From the NCBI GenBank assembly GCA_031317595.1, contig JANCMB010000001.1:1792971-1856970 (forward strand): a stretch of DNA of 64,000 nucleotides. The letters are read 5' to 3'. The stretch's first letter is position 1, and each line of letters opens with the position of its first letter. The stretch is from Glutamicibacter sp. PS. Lineage in GTDB: Bacteria > Actinomycetota > Actinomycetes > Actinomycetales > Micrococcaceae. Position numbers and translations under genes: made by a program. Positions 9,234 to 17,142 of this stretch are shown piece by piece. The notes beneath the pieces were generated by a model that saw only the letters and a program-made list of their open reading frames with translations, ran no database searches and had not been told where the DNA came from.

Positions 9234-10058
9234 CTAGCCGTTGAAGGTATCCGGATCCGGGCCAGTGCGGCCGTCGCGCTCCAGCGAATCGATCACGGCC
9301 AATTCCTCGTCATCGAGTTCGAAGCCGAAGAGGTCCAGGTTCTCGGCGATGCGCGAGGGCGTGACCGACTTCGGAATGACCACTCGGCCCTGCTGCAGGT
9401 GCCAACGCAGGATCACCTGGGCGGCGGTGGCATCATGCGCCTCGGCGATCCGGAGGACCGAGGCGTCGGTGAGCATCGCACCCTGGGCCAGCGGACTCCA
9501 GGCTTCAGTAGCAATGCCGTGGCGGGCATTGGCCTCCAGCACCGTACGGTTCTGCAGGGCCGGGTGCAGCTCCACCTGGTTGACCGCAGGGACCACGTCG
9601 GTTGCCTCGATGAGACGCTCCAGCTGGGCCGGTTGGAAGTTCGAGACGCCAATGGCCCGGATCTTGCCCTGGGCATAGAGGGTCTCCATGGCCTTCCAGG
9701 ATTCGATGTACAGGTCCTTGGCCGGGGCCGGCCAGTGGATCAGGTAGAGGTCCAAGTAGTCCAGGCCCAGGCGCTGCAGCGACTGCTCGAAGGCCGCGAG
9801 GGTCCGCTCGTAGCCCAGATCGGCAATCCAGAGCTTCGAGGTGATGAACAGCTCGTCGCGGGCGATGCCCGAGGAAGCCAGAGCCTGGCCCACGCCGCGC
9901 TCATTGCCGTAGACCGAGGCGGTGTCGATGCTGCGGTAGCCGGCCTTGAGCGCCTCGGTGACGGCGGCAGCGGTTTCTTCGTCCGGCACCTGGAAGACGC
10001 CGAATCCGACCTGCGGCATGAGGACCGAATTATTCAGGGTGATGGTTGGGATGGACAT
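9234..10058 (-). CDS. aldo/keto reductase (2,5-diketo-D-gluconate reductase type)
   Basis: This 274-residue NADPH-dependent TIM-barrel reductase carries the full AKR tetrad: Asp45 and Tyr50 (SIDTASVYGNE), Lys75 (ITSKLW) and His108 (YLIHWP). The signatures GYRSIDTASVYGNERGVGQAL, IRAIGVSNFQPAQLERL and VVIPKSVTPSRIAENL are all present. It follows the MFS exporter by 79 bases on the same strand and probably belongs to the MarR-controlled unit. Its natural substrate, a ketone, methylglyoxal-like aldehyde or sugar, cannot be told. Confidence 0.93.
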   Translation of the reverse strand: MSIPTITLNNSVLMPQVGFGVFQVPDEETAAAVTEALKAGYRSIDTASVYGNERGVGQALASSGIARDELFITSKLWIADLGYERTLAAFEQSLQRLGLDYLDLYLIHWPAPAKDLYIESWKAMETLYAQGKIRAIGVSNFQPAQLERLIEATDVVPAVNQVELHPALQNRTVLEANARHGIATEAWSPLAQGAMLTDASVLRIAEAHDATAAQVILRWHLQQGRVVIPKSVTPSRIAENLDLFGFELDDEELAVIDSLERDGRTGPDPDTFNG

Positions 10059-10137
10059 TGGATGGATCTCCTTGCGGTTTCGGTATTCGACAGTTGAAGG
10101 TTGGCCGGTGGCGGTAGCGGCGCCGTAGTCGACGGGC

Positions 10138-11319
10138 TCAGGCCTTCACCAGAGCGGGCTGGGCGGTGCTCGAGGCACGGCGTGCCAGTGCGGCCGCCAG
10201 GGACATCAGCAGCACGGCGAGCAGGGTGATGCCCGCGCCGATCCAGATCGGCGACGTGTAGCCGAGCCCCGCGGCGATGCCCAGGCCCCCGGCCCAGGCG
10301 CCCAGCGCGTTGCCCACGTTGAAGGCCGCGATATTGGCGCCGGAGGCCAGCGTGGGAGCCTGTCCGGCGTAGTTCATGATCCGGCTCTGCAGCCCCGGCA
10401 CGGTGCCGAAACCGAAGCCGCCCATGAGGAACAGCGCGACCACGGTGGCCGGCTGGCTCCCGGCCAATGCGCCGAAACCGGCCAGGACGAGGACCAGTGC
10501 GCCGATGAACAGCAGCAGCGTGCGGTCGATGTTGCCGTCGGCTAGGCGGCCGCCAAGCCAGTTTCCGGCGAACAGCCCGACCCCGAAGAGCACCAGCAGC
10601 CACGGCACCAACGCGGAGGAAAAGCCCGATACCTCGGTCAGCGTGTAGGCGATATAGGTGAAGGCGCCGAACATGCCGCCGTAGGCCAGGATGGTGACGC
10701 CCAGCGACAGCCACACCTGCAGGGAAGCGAAGGCGCGCATTTCCGTGCGCAGGGAAATGGCCCCGTCCTGGTGCCGGATTGTTGGCACCAGCAGCGCGAC
10801 GCCGATCAGCGCCAGGACCCCGATGCCGGAGATGGCCCAGAAGGTGGCCCGCCAGCCGGCCTGCTGCCCCAGGAACGTGCCGAAGGGGACGCCCAAGACG
10901 TTTGCGGCCGTCAGCCCGGTGAACATGATCGCAATGGCCCGGGCCTTCTTGTCGGCCGGGACGAGGTCGGCGGCCACCACCGAGCCGATGCCGAAGAAGG
11001 CGCCGTGGCACAGCGCGGCCACGATACGCCCCGCCATGGCCGTCGAGTAGTCCGGCGCGATGGCGGTCAGCGTATTGCCGATGATGAACAGCACCAGCAA
11101 GCCCACGAGGACCGGCTTGCGCGGCAGGCGCACGGTGGCCGCGGTGAGGCCAAGGGCGCCGGCCACCACGCTGAGGGCGTATCCCGAGATGAGCCAGCCC
11201 GCGGCGGCCTCGCTGACGCCGAAATCGGCGGCAACCTCGGGCAGCAGGCCCATGATTACGAATTCGGTCAATCCGATGCCAAAGGCCCCGAGGGCCAGGG
11301 CAATGAGACCTAACGGCAT
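10138..11319 (-). CDS. MFS drug/sugar efflux transporter (AraJ/DHA1-like)
   Basis: This 393-residue protein has twelve predicted membrane helices. It opens with LIALALGAFGIGLTEFVIMGLLPEVAADF and LISGYALSVVAGAL, typical of the DHA1 AraJ/Cmx-like exporters, and has the motif-A-like loop RLPRKPVLV. The ATG at 11319 is preceded by GGAGCGACAAA; the longer frame would read through the control region. It is transcribed divergently from the marR gene across a site-rich intergenic region, a common drug-efflux arrangement. The export substrate is unknown. Confidence 0.92.
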   Translation of the reverse strand: MPLGLIALALGAFGIGLTEFVIMGLLPEVAADFGVSEAAAGWLISGYALSVVAGALGLTAATVRLPRKPVLVGLLVLFIIGNTLTAIAPDYSTAMAGRIVAALCHGAFFGIGSVVAADLVPADKKARAIAIMFTGLTAANVLGVPFGTFLGQQAGWRATFWAISGIGVLALIGVALLVPTIRHQDGAISLRTEMRAFASLQVWLSLGVTILAYGGMFGAFTYIAYTLTEVSGFSSALVPWLLVLFGVGLFAGNWLGGRLADGNIDRTLLLFIGALVLVLAGFGALAGSQPATVVALFLMGGFGFGTVPGLQSRIMNYAGQAPTLASGANIAAFNVGNALGAWAGGLGIAAGLGYTSPIWIGAGITLLAVLLMSLAAALARRASSTAQPALVKA

Positions 11320-11355
11320 TTTGTCGCTCCTGCTAGACTTGACTAATAGTTGCAG

Positions 11356-11409
11356 GCGCTTGCTATTGCGCCAGCGAGTTAAATAGTTGCACATGCAATT
11401 AGCAAGCGC
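11356..11409. promoter_or_regulatory. MarR operator cluster between MFS and marR genes
   Basis: The divergent region holds a near-perfect palindrome TAGTTGCACATGCAATTA (11384-11401) and a longer-range inverted repeat GCGCTTGCTA (11356-11365) with TAGCAAGCGC (11400-11409). Partial copies (TAGTTGCAG at 11347, AAGCAAC at 11409) flank them. A symmetrical 16-20 bp site of this kind is what a MarR dimer binds, here placed to control both genes. AGGAGG-like GGAGGT (11423-11428) serves marR. Confidence 0.6.
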
Positions 11410-11432
11410 AAGCAACAATCACGGAGGTTTGA

Positions 11433-11879
11433 ATGGGAATTGCGGACGACGCCGTCGAGATCCGTGCCCGCGGATGGCGTACATTGGCGGCTTTGCATGG
11501 GATGATCGAGGCCGCCTTGGAGAAAGACCTGGGCAGCGAGGTGGGGTTGTCTGTGGTGGAGTACACACTCTTGGACGCCCTCAGCCGCCAGGACGGGTGG
11601 CATATGCGCATGGCCCAGCTGGCCCGCGCCACGGCGCTGAGCCCCAGTGCAACGACCCGCTTAGTCAACAGGCTTGAAGACCGCGGCCTGCTCTCGCGGG
11701 TGCTGTGCGCCGATGACCGGCGCGGGATCTACACGGAACTGACGCTCTCGGGCCGCGAGCTTTTTGAACGTGCAACGCCAGTTCACGACAAAACTCTTAA
11801 GCGGGTACTTTCGGAGGCTGAGACACGCGAAGAGTTGGCACCGGTTGTGCACCTGCTTCAGCGGCTCCCCTCAGCTTAG
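11433..11879 (+). CDS. MarR-family transcriptional regulator
   Basis: This 148-residue winged-helix protein contains EYTLLDALSRQDGWHMRMAQLARATALSPSATTRLVNRLEDRGLLSR (recognition helix about 65-85) and the wing DDRRGIYTELTLSGRELFERATP. Length and layout are normal for MarR. A good ribosome site (GGAGGT) precedes the ATG. It is divergent from the MFS and reductase genes and likely represses them until a small aromatic or oxidant ligand binds. Confidence 0.92.
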   Translation: MGIADDAVEIRARGWRTLAALHGMIEAALEKDLGSEVGLSVVEYTLLDALSRQDGWHMRMAQLARATALSPSATTRLVNRLEDRGLLSRVLCADDRRGIYTELTLSGRELFERATPVHDKTLKRVLSEAETREELAPVVHLLQRLPSA

Positions 11880-11898
11880 AAGGCTCTGAGAAGGCCGA

Positions 11899-11943
11899 AA
11901 AGCTGAACCCATGACCGCGATTACTGGTCCTGGGTTCAGCTTT
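11899..11943. terminator. bidirectional terminator between marR and the oxidoreductase gene
   Basis: AAAGCTGAACCCA (11899-11911) pairs with TGGGTTCAGCTTT (11931-11943). GACC and GGTC extend the stem inward. T-rich tails occur on both sides, and two convergent genes end here. Confidence 0.8.
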
Positions 11944-11957
11944 CTAGATTATGGGGA

Positions 11958-13139
11958 TTAGCGCATCGCTAGGGGTTCTTGATTTCGCGAGAAGTACTCA
12001 AGAACGTCGCGATTTAGCGGGGGGACCACCAGCGCCGAACCATCGGCGCGAAGAGACCGTGCTCCTAGGTCTCCCACGGCAACGGCAGCCCGGGCGGCTA
12101 AGGGTGAAGTATCGGTGGTTCCACCTTCGCGGGCGAAGCGCAAGAATTCGGCAATCAAGTTTGGGTCTGCTCCCCCGTGCCCATCCTCATCACCGAGCAC
12201 CCGAATTTTTTGATCCGGTTCGACAAATCCGTGCGTGCTTCGCGTATTCCACAGGTGAATATAATCCCCAGGCCCGTCCCCGTAGTTTTCGATCCGGCCG
12301 GCGGTACCGATCACCGTATAGTTCCTCCAATAGTCCGGCGTAAAATGACACTGCTGATAAGACGCCAGCACACCGTTATCCAATCTCATCTGCACCATCG
12401 AGAGATCTTCCACGTCCAAAGCTGGATTTAGATCGTGTTGCTTCAGCGGCGGCCAGTTCTCTACCGAGAACCACTCGCCCATTCGGCGATCGGTGTTATC
12501 CCGGCGATCGGTAACCTGCCCGTACACGGCGAGTGCGCCCAGCCCGGTCACTTGGGTGCTGTATCCACCGGCTAGCCAGTGGATGACGTCAATATCATGA
12601 GCGCCCTTCTGCAAGAGCAACGTATTCGTATAGCGACGTTCGGCATGCCAATCTTTGAAGTAATAATCCCCGCCGTTACCCACGAAGTGGCGGCACCAGA
12701 CGGCCTTCACCTCTCCGATGACACCCCCATCGATTAGCTCTTTCATCTGTCGAATCACAGGCATATGGCGCATATTATGCCCGACATAAAGTCGAGTTCC
12801 GGTGTGCTGAGCTGTCTGCAAAATTTCGTCGGCTCGTTCGATGGTGATATCCAGAGGCTTTTCACAGAAGGTAGGAATTCCTGCTTCCAGAGTTCGCACC
12901 ACCACATCACGGTGCGTGTGGTCGGGCGTCAGTACCAGTACTGCGTCGACCCCGGCACTCAATAACACCTCGAGGTCGCCTGTCACCACCGCTTCGGGCA
13001 CGGCTCTCCGGGCATCGGCGCGGCCACGTTCACTGCTATCGCAGATGACGGTGACTTCCGACCCTTCCCCGGGTCGCTGTACGTACCGGTAGAGCGAGGA
13101 CCGCAGACCGAAACCTACGATGCCAACTTTCATATCCAT
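11958..13139 (-). CDS. Gfo/Idh/MocA-family oxidoreductase
   Basis: This 393-residue NAD(P)-dependent dehydrogenase begins with the Rossmann motif VGIVGFGLRSSLYRYV. It has the family EKP motif (TFCEKPLDITIE, about residue 92) and VGHNMRHMP. The C-terminal alpha/beta domain includes RYTNTLLLQKGAHDIDVIHWLAGG, with the usual K-G-x-H-D-x-D catalytic segment. Such enzymes oxidise or epimerise sugars, inositols and their derivatives. AAGGAGT stands 5 bases before the first ATG; a second ATG two codons later is also possible. As last gene of the ABC cluster it probably acts on the imported compound. Confidence 0.9.
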   Translation of the reverse strand: MDMKVGIVGFGLRSSLYRYVQRPGEGSEVTVICDSSERGRADARRAVPEAVVTGDLEVLLSAGVDAVLVLTPDHTHRDVVVRTLEAGIPTFCEKPLDITIERADEILQTAQHTGTRLYVGHNMRHMPVIRQMKELIDGGVIGEVKAVWCRHFVGNGGDYYFKDWHAERRYTNTLLLQKGAHDIDVIHWLAGGYSTQVTGLGALAVYGQVTDRRDNTDRRMGEWFSVENWPPLKQHDLNPALDVEDLSMVQMRLDNGVLASYQQCHFTPDYWRNYTVIGTAGRIENYGDGPGDYIHLWNTRSTHGFVEPDQKIRVLGDEDGHGGADPNLIAEFLRFAREGGTTDTSPLAARAAVAVGDLGARSLRADGSALVVPPLNRDVLEYFSRNQEPLAMR

Positions 13140-13161
13140 AGAAACTCCTTATGTGCCGCCT

Positions 13162-13179
13162 GCCCCCAGCGCTGAGGGC
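13162..13179 (-). other. small palindrome between ABC ATPase and oxidoreductase genes
   Basis: GCCCCCAGC (13162-13170) is followed directly by GCTGAGGGC (13171-13179), a palindrome with one mismatch that can form a short hairpin in the 53-base gap. It could weaken read-through into the oxidoreductase gene. Confidence 0.3.
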
Positions 13180-13192
13180 AAGACGCGATAAT

Positions 13193-14230
13193 TTAGGCAG
13201 ACCGGACGGGTATCGGGCCGGGAAAAAAGCACCGGGCGTTGTGGCCTTCACCCACTCCATCGAGCGTGGGCTCGGCCTGCGCACAGCGCGCTTGGGCGAT
13301 GGGACAACGAGTATGGAACCGGCAACCTGGAGGTGGATCGAGCGGCGACGGCGGGTCACCCTGCAACATGATTAGTTCGCGCTTGGTACCGTTGCCCTGC
13401 CGCAATTCCGGGGCTGCAGACAGTAAGGCTTGGGTGTACGGGTGCTCACTGTGGTCATACACCTGTGCGAATGTTCCGTGTTCAACGATCCGACCCAGAT
13501 ACATGGTGGCAACCTCGTCCGAAATATGCCGCACGATTTGGAGATCGTGAGCAATGAAAACAAAACTCAAACCCAGTTCTTGCTGTAGGTCCTGAAGTAG
13601 ATTCACGACCTGAGCACGAACTGAAACGTCCAACGCGGAGACTGCCTCATCGCAAATCAACACCTTCGGGTTCAACGCGATTCCACGCGCAATACCAATG
13701 CGTTGTTGCTGTCCCCCGGAGAAATTATGTGGGTAGCGCCCCAAATGATCGGGATTGAGTCCGACCAGTTCCATTAGTTCCTGCACCTTACGTCGCCTGC
13801 CCGATTCGGGAACGAGCCCAGGATGAATTTCGAACGGCTCACTGAGTATCTGTTCGATACTCATGCGCGGATCGAGCGCGGCGTAAGGGTCTTGGAATAT
13901 AAGTTGAATATTCTGCCGCATGTGCCGTTTCTCAGCACCGCGCAGCGAATTAATATCCACGCCCTCGAATAGCACTTCGCCCTCGGAGGGAGCTTCCAGC
14001 CCGGAAAGAATTCGGGCCAGAGTCGATTTTCCGCACCCAGACTCACCGATGATCCCAAGAGTCGAACCGGGCTTCACCCTGAGGTCGACGCCGTCGAGGG
14101 CACGGACGATTTTTTTCGGTGCGAAAGGCAGGGGACGGGCGATGGCGTAATGTTGCTTGACCCCTCGCAATTCCATGATCGGCGACGTGTTCGTTGCCCG
14201 TCGGGCGTGTTCAGCGACTATGTGCGGCAT
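13193..14230 (-). CDS. ABC importer ATPase, OppF/DppF type
   Basis: This 345-residue ATPase has Walker A GIIGESGCGKSTLARIL, the signature NFSGGQQQRIGIARGIAL and Walker B VLICDEAVSALDVS. It ends with the oligopeptide-transporter tail, including CRFHTRCPIAQARC, which resembles the 4Fe-4S-binding tail of DppD/F proteins. AGGAGGT lies 8 bases before the ATG at 14230, which decides the start and makes it overlap the preceding ATPase gene by 20 bases. It forms a heterodimer with that protein to energise uptake. Confidence 0.93.
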   Translation of the reverse strand: MPHIVAEHARRATNTSPIMELRGVKQHYAIARPLPFAPKKIVRALDGVDLRVKPGSTLGIIGESGCGKSTLARILSGLEAPSEGEVLFEGVDINSLRGAEKRHMRQNIQLIFQDPYAALDPRMSIEQILSEPFEIHPGLVPESGRRRKVQELMELVGLNPDHLGRYPHNFSGGQQQRIGIARGIALNPKVLICDEAVSALDVSVRAQVVNLLQDLQQELGLSFVFIAHDLQIVRHISDEVATMYLGRIVEHGTFAQVYDHSEHPYTQALLSAAPELRQGNGTKRELIMLQGDPPSPLDPPPGCRFHTRCPIAQARCAQAEPTLDGVGEGHNARCFFPGPIPVRSA

Positions 14231-15230
14231 ATGGCTGCACCTCCTCGTGATGGAAACAGGCGGTGGCTCGGGATTCGCCGAGCTCGGTGAGCGTCGGAAC
14301 GCGTCCATTGCATTCTTCGGTGGCCAGCCAACAGCGATTCGCAAACGAGCAGCCCATAGGCAAATTAAGCAGATCTGGCGGACTGCCCGGGATAGCGGGC
14401 AAGCGGGACCCCTTCAGTTCCTCGCTGGCCACCGACTCCGCTAGCCCTCGAGTGTATGGATGCCGTGGCGCGCTCAGAACTTGAGCAGTAGGACCTTGCT
14501 CGACAACGCGCCCGGCGTACATGACCGCCACATGATCGGTCACTTCGCGTACGACCGAAATATCGTGCGTAATAAGGACCAGCCCCATATTGCGTTCAAC
14601 CTGTTGTTCCTTGAGCAGCGCCAAAATTTGGGCCTGCACCGTGACGTCAAGCGCGGTGGTGGGCTCATCAGCGATGAGCAATTGCGGATCCAATGCCAGG
14701 GCCATAGCGATCACGATGCGCTGGCGCATGCCGCCAGAAAACTGGTGCGGATAGTCGTTGACACGACTGCTTGCAGCCGGAATCTTCACGCGATCCATGA
14801 GTTCTATCGCGGCTCTCTTGGCTGCGGCACGGCTGTAACCGCGATGGACCCGAAAGAGTTCACCAATTTGCCGGCCCACCGGATGCACTGGGTTGAGGGC
14901 GCTCAGCGCATCTTGGAAAACCATGGCCATCCGTGGGCCGTTCAAGCTTCGTCGAACCTTTGAGGGCAAGCTCAACAGGTCTTCACCTTCAAGCAGGATC
15001 TGTCCACCAACAACTCGGGCCGGAGGAGTATCCAGCAGGCCCATGATCGTGCGGGCGGTTACGGACTTGCCGGATCCGGATTCACCAAGAATACCGAGGC
15101 TTTGACCGGCCGAAACTGACAGATCCACCCCGTTGATGGCCGTGGCGATTCCCTGACTGGTAGAGAACTCCACACGCAGATCGTGCACCTGTAATAACGG
15201 AGTCTGCTGCGCATCTGTTTGATTGCTCAT
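14211..15230 (-). CDS. ABC importer ATPase, OppD/DppD type
   Basis: This 339-residue ATPase has Walker [21 protein letters not shown], the signature [18 protein letters not shown] and Walker [15 protein letters not shown]. The cysteine-containing tail [14 protein letters not shown] is typical of oligopeptide ATPases. Its ATG shares one base with the stop of the upstream permease gene (TGATG), indicating translational coupling. A GTG one codon earlier is less likely. Confidence 0.93.
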   Translation of the reverse strand: MSNQTDAQQTPLLQVHDLRVEFSTSQGIATAINGVDLSVSAGQSLGILGESGSGKSVTARTIMGLLDTPPARVVGGQILLEGEDLLSLPSKVRRSLNGPRMAMVFQDALSALNPVHPVGRQIGELFRVHRGYSRAAAKRAAIELMDRVKIPAASSRVNDYPHQFSGGMRQRIVIAMALALDPQLLIADEPTTALDVTVQAQILALLKEQQVERNMGLVLITHDISVVREVTDHVAVMYAGRVVEQGPTAQVLSAPRHPYTRGLAESVASEELKGSRLPAIPGSPPDLLNLPMGCSFANRCWLATEECNGRVPTLTELGESRATACFHHEEVQPYAAHSR

Positions 15231-16138
15231 CACTTCCCCTTGGGATCGAACTCATCGCGCATGGCTTCACCGAATAGGACGAAGCCGAGCACGGTAATGG
15301 TCAGGAAAACTGCAGGGAATATCAGCAAATGAGGAGCCGCGTCGATGTAGTCACGGGCTGCGGCTAACTGCAAGCCCCAAGATACGGCTGGCGGGGTCAA
15401 TCCGATGCCGATAAAGGTCAGTCCGGCCTCGGCCGAGATCATCCCGCCCACGCCCAGTGTCTGCAAAACCAACAGAGGAGTAATCGCGTTGGGAACGATA
15501 TGCTTTCGGATAATACGAGAGTTGCTGGCTCCAAGGAGCCGTGCGGCCTGAACATACTCGCGATTGCGCACTTCGAGCACGGACGAGCGCATAAACCGCA
15601 CCCCGCCGGGCCAACTAAACAGGGCTAAGGCAAAGATCACAGTCCATACATTGCGCTGGCCGAACAGCTGAAGCACTACGATGGCAGCCAAGATGAAGGG
15701 TAATCCAAAGGCCATATCGCATAGGCGCGAGATGACCGCGTCAATCCAGCCTCCGAAGTAGCCGGCGATAGCCCCCACCGCAGCGGCGATGGCGAAAGCA
15801 ATCAGCGAGACCACAATGCCCACGAGAATTGAGGCGCGTGCCCCGTAGATCACGTTGGTGTAGTAGTCGCAACCTTGAACGTCCATGCCGAAAGGGTGCA
15901 GCGCGCTGGGCGGTAAATTGGAATTGAGGATGTCACAATTCTCGGTCGGACCCGGACCGAAGCCGGTGAAGATTTGCGGAAGAGCCGCCATCAGAATCAC
16001 CAAGAGCACGATGGATCCGGAAATAATAAACCGCAGACGAAGCCACCAATAATGGTGACCGCCCTTGACCTTGCCTGGTATCCGCGCAGCGGCCTGCGCA
16101 CCTTCTGTGGGAGTTACGGTATTTGTTGCCGTGCTCAT
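15230..16138 (-). CDS. ABC importer permease, OppC/DppC type
   Basis: This 302-residue permease has one N-terminal helix, then an extracytoplasmic loop (GPTENCDILNSNLPPSALHPFGMDVQGCDYYTNVIYGAR) with the LGTD-like docking segment of DppC proteins, then five more helices. The EAA loop region is VQAARLLGASNSRIIRKHIVPN, the cytoplasmic contact with the ATPases. It lies 6 bases downstream of the other permease gene. Confidence 0.92.
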   Translation of the reverse strand: MSTATNTVTPTEGAQAAARIPGKVKGGHHYWWLRLRFIISGSIVLLVILMAALPQIFTGFGPGPTENCDILNSNLPPSALHPFGMDVQGCDYYTNVIYGARASILVGIVVSLIAFAIAAAVGAIAGYFGGWIDAVISRLCDMAFGLPFILAAIVVLQLFGQRNVWTVIFALALFSWPGGVRFMRSSVLEVRNREYVQAARLLGASNSRIIRKHIVPNAITPLLVLQTLGVGGMISAEAGLTFIGIGLTPPAVSWGLQLAAARDYIDAAPHLLIFPAVFLTITVLGFVLFGEAMRDEFDPKGK

Positions 16139-16144
16139 ACGTCT

Positions 16145-17068
16145 CTATACCCTTACTCGAGGATCGATCAGGCCGTAGGTGAGATCAACCAACAGGTTGA
16201 ACACTAGGTACACCAGCACGAGCATCGTTGCAATACCGACCACGATGGTCCCTTCCTTGTTATTGATGGAGCTGACCATGAGCCCTCCAATGCCAGGTAT
16301 GTTGAAGATCGCCTCGATGATTACCGCACCCCCGAGCATTCCAGCGAGTGAAAGTCCCAAGTACGTCACCACAGGAATCATCGCGTTCCGAAGTGCGTGG
16401 CCCCAGATAATGCGTTGATCCGAGAGGCCCTTGGCTTTAGCGGTCCTGAGGTATTCGGCGCGGAGCACATCCACCAACGAGGTTCGTGTGAGACGCGCCA
16501 GACCCGCTGCCGCTTCGATGGCCATCACCAGTGCGGGCAGGATAAATGCCATGGGCCACCCTGCGCGGACGCCAGCCGGGTCAACCCAGCCCAGATGCAC
16601 CCCGAAGTAAGTTTGGGCTCCGAGTGCAATCACAAACCCGGGGATCCCCATAAACAACACGGTGAAGACCAGCGCGAAATGATCGGCCGCCTTTCCATGG
16701 CGTAGCCCTCCGTAGACGCCAATGATCAGGCCGATAAATAATTTCAGCACCCATGCGGTCATCGCTAAAGCAAATGTGGCGGGCAAGCGTTCGAGAATCA
16801 GCCCCATCACCGGCCGACCAAAGAAGTCGATCCCGAAATCGCCGCGAAAAACTCCAAGCATGTAATTGCCGTATTGGATGAGAAATGGATCGTCGAGGTG
16901 GTATGCCTGACGGATCTGGGCCACCGTGGCTTCCGGTAGTGGACGCTCTCCTGTCAACGCCGAAATTGGGTCTCCCGGCATGAGGAAGGTCAAAGCGTAA
17001 ATGATGAAGGTGGCGCCAAGGAGCACAGGGATCATCTGCAAGATGCGTCGTAGGACATAGCCCATCAT
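16145..17068 (-). CDS. ABC importer permease, OppB/DppB type
   Basis: This 307-residue permease starts MMGYVLRRILQMIPVLLGATF, the classic DppB opening, followed by ALTFLMPGDPISALTGERPLPEATVAQIRQAYHLDDP. It has six helices and an EAA loop (LRTAKAKGLSDQRIIWGHALRNA). GAGGT precedes the ATG. It heads the membrane part of the importer, 74 bases after the binding-protein gene with a stem-loop between. Confidence 0.93.
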   Translation of the reverse strand: MMGYVLRRILQMIPVLLGATFIIYALTFLMPGDPISALTGERPLPEATVAQIRQAYHLDDPFLIQYGNYMLGVFRGDFGIDFFGRPVMGLILERLPATFALAMTAWVLKLFIGLIIGVYGGLRHGKAADHFALVFTVLFMGIPGFVIALGAQTYFGVHLGWVDPAGVRAGWPMAFILPALVMAIEAAAGLARLTRTSLVDVLRAEYLRTAKAKGLSDQRIIWGHALRNAMIPVVTYLGLSLAGMLGGAVIIEAIFNIPGIGGLMVSSINNKEGTIVVGIATMLVLVYLVFNLLVDLTYGLIDPRVRV

Positions 17069-17092
17069 GGGGTTACCTCACTCAGTACAGTC

Positions 17093-17126
17093 GGTGGCGG
17101 TCCATCGCTACCTATGGACCGCCGCC
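17093..17126 (-). other. intercistronic stem-loop between binding protein and permease genes
   Basis: GGCGGTCCAT (17096-17105) pairs perfectly with ATGGACCGCC (17114-17123), and a wobble plus two GC pairs extend the stem to 17093 and 17126; the loop is 8 bases. There is no T-run. Such structures commonly protect the binding-protein message from 3'-end decay and reduce read-through, keeping the binding protein in excess over the permeases. Confidence 0.7.
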
Positions 17127-17142
17127 AATGGTCGGAAACTGC

